Shown here one piece after another: positions 19,004-27,957 of a stretch of 64,000 nt of DNA; positions within the stretch are counted from its first letter, which is position 1, and every line of letters starts with the position of its first letter. The notes under the pieces were generated by a model. That model worked only from the letters and a program-made list of their open reading frames with translations, did no database searches and was not told where the DNA came from. The stretch is from Mucilaginibacter flavidus (GTDB lineage Bacteria; Bacteroidota; Bacteroidia; Sphingobacteriales; Sphingobacteriaceae): positions 62,001 through 126,000 of the forward strand of contig NZ_JAMXOE010000016.1 of the NCBI RefSeq assembly GCF_024055575.1, in the 5' to 3' direction. A program made the position numbers and the translations under genes.

Positions 19004-19031
19004 AAAGCCATCGGTTATTGCAGATGGCTTT
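19004..19031 (-). terminator. Intrinsic terminator of the fasciclin gene
   Basis: On the minus strand AAAGCCAT and ATGGCTTT form a stem followed by a T-rich tract (18991-19003 read in reverse), 23 bases after the fasciclin stop. Confidence 0.7.
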
Positions 19032-19053
19032 ACCTTGAATCGGTCACTCAAAC

Positions 19054-19602
19054 TTAGTTTGGCATTAACACCGAGTTTATTACGTGGATCACGCCATTAC
19101 TCTGCATTACATCTGCAATAGTTACAACTGCCATACCGCCTTTTTCATCGGTCAGTACCACTTTTTTACCTTTTAAGGACGCTGTAATCGTACCACCCTG
19201 AACGGTTTTCAACTCAGCTTTGCCATTACCTTTTTTAATCATAGCTACTAATTCTGTTGCGGTTACCTTTCCTGCCACAACATGGTAAGTTAGAATTTTG
19301 GTTAAAGCAGCTTTGTTTTCTGGTTTTACCAGGGATCCAACAGTACCTGCAGGTAATTTGTTAAAAGCCTCGTTTGTTGGTGCAAATACAGTGAACGGGC
19401 CAGCTGAGGATAAAGTTTCCACAAGGCCAGCAGCTTTAACAGCAGCCACAAGCGTAGTGTGATCTTTGGAGTTAACCGCATTTTCGACAATGTTTTTGGT
19501 TGGGTACATTTCGGCGCCACCTACCATTTTGTTTTGAGCATAAGTCTTTGGTGCAATGGCTAAGGTCGCCAACACAAATACTGCAATCAGAATTTTTTTC
19601 AC
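19054..19602 (-). CDS. Secreted fasciclin (FAS1) domain protein
   Basis: 182 residues: a signal peptide (MKKILIAVFVLATLAIAPKTYA) and one FAS1 domain with both conserved boxes, GPFTVFAPTNEAFNKLPAGT (about 80-99) and the end VIHVINSVLMPN. FAS1 proteins mediate adhesion or matrix contacts. The gene is divergent from the rhodopsin gene, and the shared 210-base intergenic region contains palindromes, so co-regulation is possible. Confidence 0.93.
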   Translation of the reverse strand: MKKILIAVFVLATLAIAPKTYAQNKMVGGAEMYPTKNIVENAVNSKDHTTLVAAVKAAGLVETLSSAGPFTVFAPTNEAFNKLPAGTVGSLVKPENKAALTKILTYHVVAGKVTATELVAMIKKGNGKAELKTVQGGTITASLKGKKVVLTDEKGGMAVVTIADVMQSNGVIHVINSVLMPN

Positions 19603-19812
19603 GATGATTTAAATTATTTTTTTTTACAAAGAAAGACAAAAAAGTATAATAATGTACTACTTTATTAATATTAGTATAGTATTGTACAATTTTATAATTC
19701 CATTACTTTTCATATTGATACATAAAAGAAATCTTTTTTAGTTTTGAAATAAATAGTGATGGACAATCCTCCTGCTATCATTAACTAATTTCACAACTTA
19801 AATTTATTTTAT
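19603..19812. promoter_or_regulatory. Divergent regulatory region, fasciclin / rhodopsin
   Basis: The region contains the perfect palindrome ATTGTACAAT (19681-19690) and the related half sites AATGTACTAC (19651-19660) and TTAGTATAGTA (19671-19681). Repeated GTATA/GTAC half sites between divergent genes suggest an operator, perhaps for a light- or stress-responsive regulator. No regulator gene is adjacent. Confidence 0.4.
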
Positions 19813-20559
19813 ATGTATCACAACCTATTAGCGATCGTTCCGATCGCTGCAACTAATTACGTTGCCTTTACTTTTTTCGTCGGCTGCATGGCTATGCTTG
19901 CAGCATCCGTTTTTTTCTTTTTCGAAGTTTCCAACACCGATAAAAAGTGGCGGATATCGATCCTTGTTTCCGGACTCATTACCTTCATCGCGGCCGTGCA
20001 CTATTACTACATGCGGGATTACTTCCTGGCAACCAACCAATCTCCTACTTTTTTCCGTTATGTAGACTGGTTGTTAACGGTTCCGTTAATGTGCGTTGAA
20101 TTTTACTTAATTACCAAAAAGGCTGGTGCCAAAATTAGCCTGCTATGGAAGCTTATTGTAGCCTCTGTATTCATGCTGGTTACAGGTTACATTGGCGAAG
20201 CGATTTACGGTTCTGAAACCCAAAGCTGGGTTTGGGGTTTTGTTAGCAGTATTGGATATTTTTACATCGTTTACCTGATATGGTTTGGCGATGTGGCTAA
20301 GCTTGCTAATAATGCCGGGCCTGCCGTTGCAAAAGCAAATAAAACTTTGGCTTGGTTTGTATTGGTTGGCTGGGCTATTTATCCGTTAGGCTACATAGCA
20401 GGCACCGCCGGCGGTTTATTTGGAGCACACGTTTTACACGGCTTGTCTCTGGATATTGTTTATAACATTGGCGACGCCATTAACAAAATTGGATTCGGTT
20501 TAGTTATTTATACCCTTGTGCAAACCGACAAAGCAGCAAATACCGTAGCTATTGCTTAA
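19813..20559 (+). CDS. Light-driven proton-pumping rhodopsin (green-type proteorhodopsin/xanthorhodopsin-like)
   Basis: 248 residues with seven membrane segments. Retinal Schiff-base Lys226 lies in YNIGDAINKIGFG with counter-ion Asp222. Helix C reads RYVDWLLTVPLMCVEF, giving proton acceptor Asp85, Thr89 and donor Glu96, which is the DTE signature of outward proton pumps. His63 can pair with the acceptor. The residue at the spectral switch position is Met93, as in green-absorbing rhodopsins of Bacteroidota. Whether it has the fenestration for a carotenoid antenna needs an alignment. Retinal is probably supplied by the blh gene 141 bases downstream. Confidence 0.95.
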   Translation: MYHNLLAIVPIAATNYVAFTFFVGCMAMLAASVFFFFEVSNTDKKWRISILVSGLITFIAAVHYYYMRDYFLATNQSPTFFRYVDWLLTVPLMCVEFYLITKKAGAKISLLWKLIVASVFMLVTGYIGEAIYGSETQSWVWGFVSSIGYFYIVYLIWFGDVAKLANNAGPAVAKANKTLAWFVLVGWAIYPLGYIAGTAGGLFGAHVLHGLSLDIVYNIGDAINKIGFGLVIYTLVQTDKAANTVAIA

Positions 20560-20570
20560 GTGCGCTTTTT

Positions 20571-20644
20571 CAAAGGTTGTCTCAGAAAAAACAGGTATCT
20601 ACTTAACATATTTGGTACCTATTTTGATTTGGGACAACTTTTGC
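20571..20644. repeat. Imperfect inverted repeat between rhodopsin and blh
   Basis: CAAAGGTTGTC (20571-20581) pairs with GGACAACTTTTG (20632-20643), and AGGTA (20593-20597) with TACCT (20616-20620). The structure could be a terminator or attenuator between the two genes, or a tiny mobile-element remnant. Confidence 0.45.
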
Positions 20645-20700
20645 AATTAAACTAATCCTGACATCATAATTTTGGTCAGCTTGCCATAATTACTTTTCAA

Positions 20701-21633
20701 ATGTTAAAAAGATCACTATTGATAATAGGTTTGTTGATGCTCATTAATCAAACTTATTTTTATCCATTGTCGCTACAGGTTCAAACTTACATTTTTTTAG
20801 CTGGAGTAGTTATTTGCGGTATTCCACATGGCGCAGCCGATCTTTTGATCTCAGTAAAAGAAGCCAATGACCGAAAAGTCCCTTTCTCACACTTAAATTT
20901 CTTCTCTAAATATTTAGGAAGATTGCTAGCATTTTTGGCTTTACTACTTTTACTACCATTTGTTGGGCTGATAGTATTTATCATTATTGGCTCATTTCAT
21001 TTCGGCGAAACGGATCTGAACAGACTTGATACCGATTCTATAAAAGGTAGTTTTCTTTCTTTTAGTTATGGCCTTGTTGTGATCAGTGTAATTGTTTTGG
21101 GCCATTTCCAGGAGGTTAAAACACTTTTACTATTGTTCCAATCCGGCCAGAATCACGCTCACCTCATCAATTGGGTCGATCGTTATAAAGTTGTAATGCT
21201 TTCAATTTCATTAATACTTTTCTTTTCTACTGTTTTTATCTATTTTTTGGGGAATACAGAGAACCCGGAATCAAGCGGAGAATTTTTGGTCGATTTTTCA
21301 GTGCTTGTGTTTATAACCTTTAATCTGCCTATGATCTTAGGGCTGACATTTTATTTTATTTTTTGGCACTCCATTTTGTCCATAAAAAACATCGTCGCTT
21401 ATTTTAATAAGGATAATTACTTCCCTTTTATGGTTATCATCCGCCAGATTTGCTTTTATAGCTTTCTTGCCATTATTGGCATACTTTTATTCGGAATTAC
21501 AGGATTTATGTTTTTAAATAGCAGTACGATGGTTATTTATATGATATTAGGACTCGCAGTACTCACCGCACCGCATATCAATATCATGCACATCATGTAT
21601 AAAGGTATACGCATTCGGGGGGAGCAATTCTGA
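20701..21633 (+). CDS. blh: Brp/Blh-family beta-carotene 15,15'-dioxygenase
   Basis: 310 residues, about eight membrane segments. Conserved His positions for the non-haem iron are visible: GIPHGAAD (His43), GSFHFGE (His100), FIFWHS (His223) and APHINIMHIMY (His292, His297). The enzyme splits beta-carotene into two retinals. It directly follows the rhodopsin gene and completes the photoreceptor system, provided beta-carotene is made elsewhere; no carotenoid genes are in the window. Confidence 0.93.
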   Translation: MLKRSLLIIGLLMLINQTYFYPLSLQVQTYIFLAGVVICGIPHGAADLLISVKEANDRKVPFSHLNFFSKYLGRLLAFLALLLLLPFVGLIVFIIIGSFHFGETDLNRLDTDSIKGSFLSFSYGLVVISVIVLGHFQEVKTLLLLFQSGQNHAHLINWVDRYKVVMLSISLILFFSTVFIYFLGNTENPESSGEFLVDFSVLVFITFNLPMILGLTFYFIFWHSILSIKNIVAYFNKDNYFPFMVIIRQICFYSFLAIIGILLFGITGFMFLNSSTMVIYMILGLAVLTAPHINIMHIMYKGIRIRGEQF

Positions 21634-22129
21634 AAATTATTGAAGTAATAACCGATTTTTTTTATTCTCTAAACCGTGAAAAAACCAATAGCGCGAATCA
21701 GCTGCTATTGAAAAATTCTTTTAGAAATATTTAGTCATTCCTGAGATACGAACATAATGTGCTTAATTTTATAAATTAAACAAGTTAAAAACAACTGCTA
21801 TTTTTTATAGAAGTCATATCGGAGTAACTTTCGGCTTGAATTACGAGAAATAGTAAATATGCGTGTGATTGATCAAATTATCTAACAGCACTGATTCAAT
21901 CAATAATAAAACTCTAATATTATTTCTTGCTAAACTATTTCAAATTGGTTTAAAATTTTACTTTTCAGAATTTACTGAATTGGCTAGTGGATTAGCCACA
22001 ATATAAAATGCCTAAGACTATTAAATGATATCACGTTGTTAATTTGTTTCGATTTAAATATACGCTACCTTTTGATTTTTTCAGCTTAACATTTGTGGGA
22101 TACTTCTTACGTGTACCCTTAGAAGTATG
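21634..22129. other. Intergenic region, nothing recognised
   Basis: About 500 bases of AT-rich sequence between convergent genes with no supported feature. Confidence 0.5.
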
Positions 22130-23062
22130 CTAATGACTATGCACCAAATTTAACCACGAAAACGAATCGTTTATGATATTGTACTTATTTTCACGTAAAT
22201 AGGCTAAATAGGCCAAGCTTATCGGCGATAGCTTTTTATTTTCCAGCCAAATGAGTCGCCATTGTGATCTGATTGGAAACCCTTCAGTGGGAAGTATTTT
22301 TATTTCCCCTGATTTAATTTCGTTACGAAGCCCGATCAGGGGCATGATGGAATATCCAAGTCCAGCAATAATCGCCTGTTTTACGGCCTCATTTGAAGTC
22401 AACTCAATTTTTTTGCTGACGATAATTTTACTTCGGTCAAAGAAACCTTCCATGATGGTACGGGTAGCAGAGCCCTGCTCACGGTAGATCATCGGCAGCT
22501 TGCTGAAAATATCCTGTGTATACTGCCCTTGTTCTAACACATGTTCACGGTTACCCACCAAGTAAAGTTTATTTTCCAGCAGGATTTCTTCTTCAACGCT
22601 AAGCTTCTCCGGGAGAACGGAGACTAATCCAAAGTCAACTTCATTATCTTCCATGGTTTTCAATACACTTGATTTATTGGTCACTTACATGGTCAGGTCA
22701 ATCTCCGGGTATTTTTTTAAGAAGCCGGACAGAAAATAGGGCATCACATATTTGCCCGTAGAAACAACCGCTATTTTTAGCCTTCCGGATAAAATACCTT
22801 TATAAGCTTCTGTTTTATAATTGATCATTTCGACCTGTTGCAGTATCTCTTCGGCGATTTGTGCGATCTCGTTACCGAATTGCGTTACGTACAATTGCCT
22901 TCCCAATACTTCTGTTAAGGGTATTTCAAACTGATCCTGGAAATTTTTAAGCTGGATCGATACTGCAGGTTGCGTTAAAAACAACTGCTGTGCCGCTTTA
23001 GTGATGCTCTTTGTTTGTACCACCCTTGTAAAGACTTGTAACTGATGGAGGGTATAATTCAT
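22130..23062 (-). pseudogene. LysR-family regulator (CbbR/CmpR-like) with an in-frame TAA
   Basis: The N-terminal helix-turn-helix (LHQLQVFTRVVQTKSITKAA; LFLTQPAVSIQLKNFQ) and the first part of the effector domain end at EIDLTM. The same frame continues after one TAA (22685-22687) with VTNKSSVLKTMEDNEVDFGL to the normal C-terminus. The whole frame is 311 codons, normal length. The regulator is divergent from a broken bicarbonate transporter gene, a pairing seen with CO2/bicarbonate-responsive LysR proteins. As written it is probably inactive. Confidence 0.83.
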
Positions 23063-23156
23063 AAGAATAGTTTATGGTAAATATAAAAACTATAAATAAA
23101 AATTTATAATCTAGTTAAAATAGGTTTGCATCACCTTAATTATTTAATCTAAGACC

Positions 23157-23543
23157 ATAAAATTACTTTTAGACAATCTCACCAACCCGGCCCTGTTATT
23201 TTTTGTGTTGGGTATCCTATCCGTAAGGATAAAAGCGACCTGGAGATCCCACCGGACGCTTCCAGATTCATTTCACTTTACCTGTTATTCTCCATTGGTT
23301 TCAAGGGTGGGCAGGAGCTTGAAAAAAGCCATGTCTCCCCTGAGGTATTGTACTCAATATTGCTGGGCGTTTCCACGGCAATCCTGATACCCCTGTATAG
23401 CTTTTTTATATTACGAAAGCGGTTGAATGTTGATGACTCGGGGGCCATAGCTGCCGCGTATGGATCGGTGAGCGCGGTTACTTTTGTAACAGCAGGTGTA
23501 TTTTTAGAAAATCAGCATATTCCATATGGAGGGCACATTAATG
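23157..23543 (+). pseudogene. SbtA-like sodium/bicarbonate symporter, fragment
   Basis: Joining two frames gives LDNLTNPALLFFVLGILSVR, then SDLEIPPDASRFISLYLL, GFKGGQELEKS and VDDSGAIAAAYGSVSAVTF, the N-terminal part of SbtA-type transporters (PF05982). Defects: the expected start codon reads ATA at 23157, one A is missing in the A run near 23229, and the gene is cut off by the IS3 element at 23544. Its LysR partner is also broken, so the whole unit decayed. Confidence 0.75.
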
Positions 23544-23697
23544 TACTCCCCATTGTTAGGACAAAGATGTTAGGTTCTTAACTAAACTAATAATCCTTGT
23601 TGTTGTTGTTGTTTGAGGTGTGGGAATGTGGTAAACTCCCTTCAGAGTTTTCCATATTTCCACGCCTTTTCTTTTTTGCTTCTTTTTTCTTTTAACC

Positions 23698-24564
23698 CTA
23701 TGCCGCCAAATGTAGATAACTTTCTGCCGGTGTGTGGTAATTTAATGAGTGATGCCTCCTTTCCTGATTATAGAAGTTGATGTACCATTTTATTCCTTTA
23801 TATAGCGTCAGGCCATCTTCTGCGGGCTGCAAATACACGTGTTCGTATTTCAGGCTGTGCCAGAAACGTTCAATGTAAATGTTATCCAAAGCCCGTCCTT
23901 TGCCATCCATTGAGATTTGAATGGTATGCTCCTTGAGCACCTGCTGGAACTCATGGGAAGTAAACTGGCTACCCTGATCGGTATTACAGATCTCCGGCTT
24001 CCCATGCAACGCCAGCGTTTCTTTAAGCACCGAGGTGCACCATTCGGCATCCATCGTGTTAGATACGCTCCAGTGCAGGATATACCGGCTTTTGACATCT
24101 ATAATAGCCATCATGAACATAAAACCCTTTTTCATCGGGATATACGTGATGTCTGTTTGCCACACCTGGTTTATCCGTTCTATTTTAAGCCCCCTAAGCA
24201 GGTATGGGTAAATCTTGTGCAATTTATTGCCAATGCTTAGCTTTTTGTTGGGATAGATAGCCATAAGGCCCATCAACCGCATCAGCCGGCGGACCCGCTT
24301 TACATTAACCGCATAACCTTCCGTCAGGTATAGATATGCACAAAGCGTGATCGCCCCACTATGAGGATGCTCTAAAAAATAAGCGTCTATAAGACGCATG
24401 AACTCCAGATTAAGCACACTTATGCCTTGTGGAACATAATAGAACCCCGAGCGATGAATACTCACCATCTCACACTGTTCCTGGATGCTGCACACACTGT
24501 CTTTAGTCACCATATTCCTGCGTTCTGCAATACTGAACCTCACTGTAACTTTTTTTTTAGCCAC
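23698..24564 (-). CDS. IS3-family transposase OrfB (DDE integrase)
   Basis: 288 residues of rve-type integrase: WQTDITYIPMKKGF (first Asp), EICNTDQGSQFTS (second Asp) and DNIYIERFWHSLKYEHVY (Glu), then YNQERRHHSLNYHTP. It overlaps orfA by 25 bases and has its own GTG, but is most likely made as an OrfAB fusion by -1 frameshifting on the nine-base A run (24550-24558, minus strand). Confidence 0.92.
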   Translation of the reverse strand: MAKKKVTVRFSIAERRNMVTKDSVCSIQEQCEMVSIHRSGFYYVPQGISVLNLEFMRLIDAYFLEHPHSGAITLCAYLYLTEGYAVNVKRVRRLMRLMGLMAIYPNKKLSIGNKLHKIYPYLLRGLKIERINQVWQTDITYIPMKKGFMFMMAIIDVKSRYILHWSVSNTMDAEWCTSVLKETLALHGKPEICNTDQGSQFTSHEFQQVLKEHTIQISMDGKGRALDNIYIERFWHSLKYEHVYLQPAEDGLTLYKGIKWYINFYNQERRHHSLNYHTPAESYLHLAA

Positions 24565-24827
24565 TCATTCTGCATCTGAAGCTTACCGATCTGTTCGTAT
24601 AAAAGCGCCTCATTGGTCTCGCTTTGCTTCTCACCACTCTGTTTCTCTGAAAATAATTGAGAACTATGTTCCAAAAAATGCTTCTTCCAGGTTTGTATCT
24701 GCGTGGGATGGACTTCATATTGAACGGCCAGTTCTGCTACTGTATGCTGTTCTTTTATCGCTGCTATAGCTACTTTTGCTTTAAATTCTGCACTGAATTT
24801 CTTTCTGCTCACTTTTTTCATCGTCAA
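24540..24827 (-). CDS. IS3-family transposase OrfA (helix-turn-helix)
   Basis: 95 residues: a helix-turn-helix of the transposase 8 family (SAEFKAKVAIAAIKEQHTVA; YEVHPTQIQTWKKHFLE) and a leucine-zipper-like end NEWLKKKLQ. The A9 slippery run at the end fits the IS150-type programmed frameshift. Confidence 0.92.
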   Translation of the reverse strand: MTMKKVSRKKFSAEFKAKVAIAAIKEQHTVAELAVQYEVHPTQIQTWKKHFLEHSSQLFSEKQSGEKQSETNEALLYEQIGKLQMQNEWLKKKLQ

Positions 24828-24973
24828 ATAAATTTACGGTTTTTTATACCTTAATTCTTTGACCTAATTTTGGGGAGTATTATATTAAGTACCTTGGTAA
24901 GTTCAATCAAACCGGCTTAGGCTTTAGCGAACTGCTGGCCCTGGATAACCGTAAACTTGATGAGATCGCAGGG

Positions 24974-26338
24974 TTGGCTAAACCCCAGACGGAGGAAACC
25001 GATCCACGCAAACTTCACTTTAACAGCCTGATTGGGCTTCATACGCACGAGTTGGCCAAAGAGGGTGTCACCCGTTTACTACTTTGGGAAGAATATATTC
25101 AGGACTTTCCGGGAGGGTTTCAGTATTCCAGGTTCTGTGAACTCTTACAGGAACAGCAGAAGCTGAACAGTGCGGTAATGCACTTTGAACACCAGCCTGG
25201 CAAACTCCTGCAAGTAGATTTCGCCGGGGCACCGCTCCATTATGTTGACCAGTCTACCGGCGAATTGATCGCCTGCCCTGTGTTTATTGCCGTGCTTCCC
25301 TTTAGCGGCTATGGCTATGTAGAGGCCCTGCCTAACGCCAAGTTGCCCCAGGTAGTGAAAGCCCTCAACAATACCCTGGATTACCTTGGCGGGGTGCCAT
25401 TAGGGGTTAAGTCGGACAACATGAGGCAGTGGGTATCCAAGACCTGCCGGTACGAACCCCTGTTTACCGAGATGCTTCAGCAATGGTCTAACCATAACCA
25501 TATTGCATTATTCGCTGCCAGGGCCTATAAACCCAAAGATAAACCGGCTGTGGAAGGCCTGGTCAAGATCACCTACATGCGCATTTACGCCAAGTTAAGG
25601 AACGAAACGTTCCATAGCCTGGCAGAACTCAATAAGGCCATATGGGCCAAGCTGGACCTGCATCACCAGATCAACTTCCAGAAGAAGACCTTCAGCCGTC
25701 AGGAGTTATTCACCGTGCAGGAAAAAGTCTTGTTGCAGCCCCTGCCCGCAACTGCTTATTATATCCGTCACTATACCAAGGCCAAAGTTCAGAAAAGCTA
25801 CCATGTCCTGATCGGTGAAGACTGGCACTACTACAGCGTGCCGTTCCGCTATATCGGCAAGGAAGTACGGCTCATCTATTGCCAGGACACGGTGGAGATC
25901 TATTATAATAACCAGCGCATCGCCCTGCATAAACGGGATTACAGAAACCATAAGTACACGACCACCTTAGAGCACATGCCTGCCAATCATCAGGCCTTTA
26001 TGGCAACCAGAGGCTTCAGTTCGGCTTATTACCTGCAAAAGGCGACAGAGGTTGGCCCCAACACCCATGCCTTCTTTCAAAAGCTCATGGAAAGCAAACA
26101 GGTTATTGAACAGTCTTATACGGCCTGCCTGGGTCTGCTCCGGCTAATCAAGGCTTATGGTCCGGTCCGGATGGAGGCCGCTTGTAAAAGAGGGTTAACC
26201 GGCAACAGGTTCCACTATACCGCCATCAAGAACATTCTGGCAAACAATATGGACCTGCTGGAAGAAGAAGTTACCAAAGAATACCGAATCCCCCTTCATG
26301 TCAACTTAAGAGGCCCGGAGGCATACAATGAAAACTAA
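24974..26338 (+). CDS. istA: IS21 transposase IstA, N-terminally truncated
   Basis: 454 residues from a TTG; the frame stays open back to about 24882 (KYLGKFNQTGLGFSELLALD), where the IS3 element begins, so the N-terminal helix-turn-helix is lost. The DDE core is visible: GKLLQVDFAGAPLHYVD (Asp), GVPLGVKSDNMRQWV (Asp) and DKPAVEGLVKITYMRI (Glu). Probably non-functional without the DNA-binding part. Confidence 0.88.
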   Translation: MAKPQTEETDPRKLHFNSLIGLHTHELAKEGVTRLLLWEEYIQDFPGGFQYSRFCELLQEQQKLNSAVMHFEHQPGKLLQVDFAGAPLHYVDQSTGELIACPVFIAVLPFSGYGYVEALPNAKLPQVVKALNNTLDYLGGVPLGVKSDNMRQWVSKTCRYEPLFTEMLQQWSNHNHIALFAARAYKPKDKPAVEGLVKITYMRIYAKLRNETFHSLAELNKAIWAKLDLHHQINFQKKTFSRQELFTVQEKVLLQPLPATAYYIRHYTKAKVQKSYHVLIGEDWHYYSVPFRYIGKEVRLIYCQDTVEIYYNNQRIALHKRDYRNHKYTTTLEHMPANHQAFMATRGFSSAYYLQKATEVGPNTHAFFQKLMESKQVIEQSYTACLGLLRLIKAYGPVRMEAACKRGLTGNRFHYTAIKNILANNMDLLEEEVTKEYRIPLHVNLRGPEAYNEN

Positions 26339-26352
26339 AAACCCATAATCAA

Positions 26353-27084
26353 ATGAACACACAAAACACATTAGACCAGCTGAAATCGCTTAAACTAAGC
26401 GGTATGGCTAACCGGTATGAGGCGACACTATTGCTTCCCGTACATGAACTTCAGGACGTACACTCCCTTGTCGGGATGCTCACGCAGGCAGAGGTAGAAT
26501 ACCGTGACCACGCCCGAACGCAAAAGTATCTGAACTACAGTAAGCTCCGGTACCATGCTTTACCCGAGGATATTCTTTGCACGCCTGACCGGGGAATCAC
26601 CCGGGAACAGGTGCTGCGGTTATCTGATGGAATGTTTATTGCAAAAGGAGAAAACGTCCTGATTACCGGCGCCACGGGCTGTGGTAAAAGCTTTCTGGCT
26701 TGTGCCCTGGGACGTAGTTCCTGCCTTCTCGGCTACCGAACCCTATACTACAGCATGAACAAGTTTCTGGAATCACTGGCCCAGGCCAGGCTGGACGGCA
26801 CCTATCTCAAATGGATCAGGGCTATCTCCGGTAACAAGCTTTTGATATTGGATGACTTCGGGCTAAAGGCATTATCCAACGATTCCAGGATCGCTTTGCT
26901 TGATATTCTGGAAGACAGGTATGGAAATGGCTCTACAATCATCACATCACAGCTGCCGGTAGATAACTGGTATAACTTTATTGATGAGCCAACGCTTGCC
27001 GATGCGATAATGGACAGATTGGCAGCTTCCGCTCACAGAATTGCTTTAACAGGTAAATCTATGCGGAACAAGAAAAATTACTAA
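26353..27084 (+). CDS. istB: IS21 helper ATPase IstB
   Basis: 243 residues of the AAA+ IstB/DnaC-like family: Walker A ITGATGCGKSFLACALG (about 100-116), Walker B KLLILDDFGLKAL (about 160-172) and the sensor region STIITSQLPVDNWYN. It assists target choice and strand transfer by IstA. Intact. Confidence 0.93.
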   Translation: MNTQNTLDQLKSLKLSGMANRYEATLLLPVHELQDVHSLVGMLTQAEVEYRDHARTQKYLNYSKLRYHALPEDILCTPDRGITREQVLRLSDGMFIAKGENVLITGATGCGKSFLACALGRSSCLLGYRTLYYSMNKFLESLAQARLDGTYLKWIRAISGNKLLILDDFGLKALSNDSRIALLDILEDRYGNGSTIITSQLPVDNWYNFIDEPTLADAIMDRLAASAHRIALTGKSMRNKKNY

Positions 27085-27288
27085 GTTTACTGAATATCAT
27101 ACTGCTTAGTGATGATGTAGCTTTGACTGCTCTTTTACACCTTAAATCGCTGGTCCCTTTTGCAGCGGAATGGTGGTATACTTTCCCCGGAATAATCATT
27201 TGCTGCCATCAAATCAACAATTGGTGCAAAATCGGGCATGATTTCCATTAATTCTACTATCGAAATTAATTGAGCTGAATGAGTGGAT

Positions 27289-27927
27289 ATGTTTAAAGGA
27301 AGAAAATTAGTTATCGCTACAAGGCACCAAAAAGAATCTGTTATGGCACCTGTTTTTGAAAATATGTTAGGTGTAAACTGCTTCGTCACTTCAGACCTGG
27401 ATACCGATCAGTTGGGTACTTTCTCAGGTGAGGTTGAAAGGCTCGACGATCCTTTAACCACTGCGCGAAACAAATGCCTGATGGCTATGGAACAAACAGG
27501 CTGCGATCTGGCGGTAGCCAGCGAGGGTTCATTCGGCCCGCATCCTACGCTGTTTTTTTGTTATGCTGACGAAGAACTGGTGCTTTTTATGGACAAAAAG
27601 CGTAAGCTGGAAATTTACAGCACAGAAGTCAGTTTGAAAACAAATTTCAACGGGAAAGAAATCAGCAATGAACAGGAATTGATGGATTTTGCAGAAAGTG
27701 TCGGTTTTCCTTCCCATGCAATAATTCTCCGGGACAAAAAAAATAGCACAGCATGTTTGGTAAAGGGTATTACAGACCCGGATTTGCTTTTTACAACTTT
27801 TAGGCGGATGTTCAAAGATCATGGCCGTGCTTTTGCAGAGACCGATATGCGGGCGATGTACAATCCTACCCGCATGCAAGTGATATTGATGCTCATAATC
27901 AGCAGAGCCTACCACAAACGCATGTAA
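27289..27927 (+). CDS. DUF6671-like protein, C-terminally truncated
   Basis: About 212 residues starting MFKGRKLVIATRHQKESVM, with VASEGSFGPHPTLFFCYADEE typical of DUF6671. Normal members continue after the YNPTRM segment into a cysteine-rich zinc-ribbon tail; here the sequence turns into an unrelated LMLIISRAYHKRM end and stops 30 bases before the aconitase gene. The C-terminus was therefore probably lost at a recombination junction. I chose the ATG at 27289 over the GTG at 27283. Confidence 0.75.
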   Translation: MFKGRKLVIATRHQKESVMAPVFENMLGVNCFVTSDLDTDQLGTFSGEVERLDDPLTTARNKCLMAMEQTGCDLAVASEGSFGPHPTLFFCYADEELVLFMDKKRKLEIYSTEVSLKTNFNGKEISNEQELMDFAESVGFPSHAIILRDKKNSTACLVKGITDPDLLFTTFRRMFKDHGRAFAETDMRAMYNPTRMQVILMLIISRAYHKRM

Positions 27928-27957
27928 ATTCTCAAATTGTTTGAATTGGAAAAGAGT

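Larger units (their letters stand above)
23544..24879 (-). mobile_element. IS3-family insertion sequence (IS150-like group)
   Basis: The ends are inverted: TACTCCCCATTGTTAGGACAAAG (23544 on) is matched by the complement of the right end, reading TACTCCCCAAAATTAGGTCAAAG. Inside are overlapping orfA and orfB on the minus strand. No clear target duplication was found. The left end truncates sbtA; the right end truncates istA of the IS21 element, so a deletion or nested insertion happened here. Confidence 0.85.
24880..27084 (+). mobile_element. IS21-family element, 5'-truncated
   Basis: istA and istB lie in the standard order with a 14-base gap. The left end and the istA N-terminus are missing because the IS3 element abuts at 24879. 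A short istA fragment of a related copy lies at 60697-60885. Right terminal repeat not identified. Confidence 0.8.
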
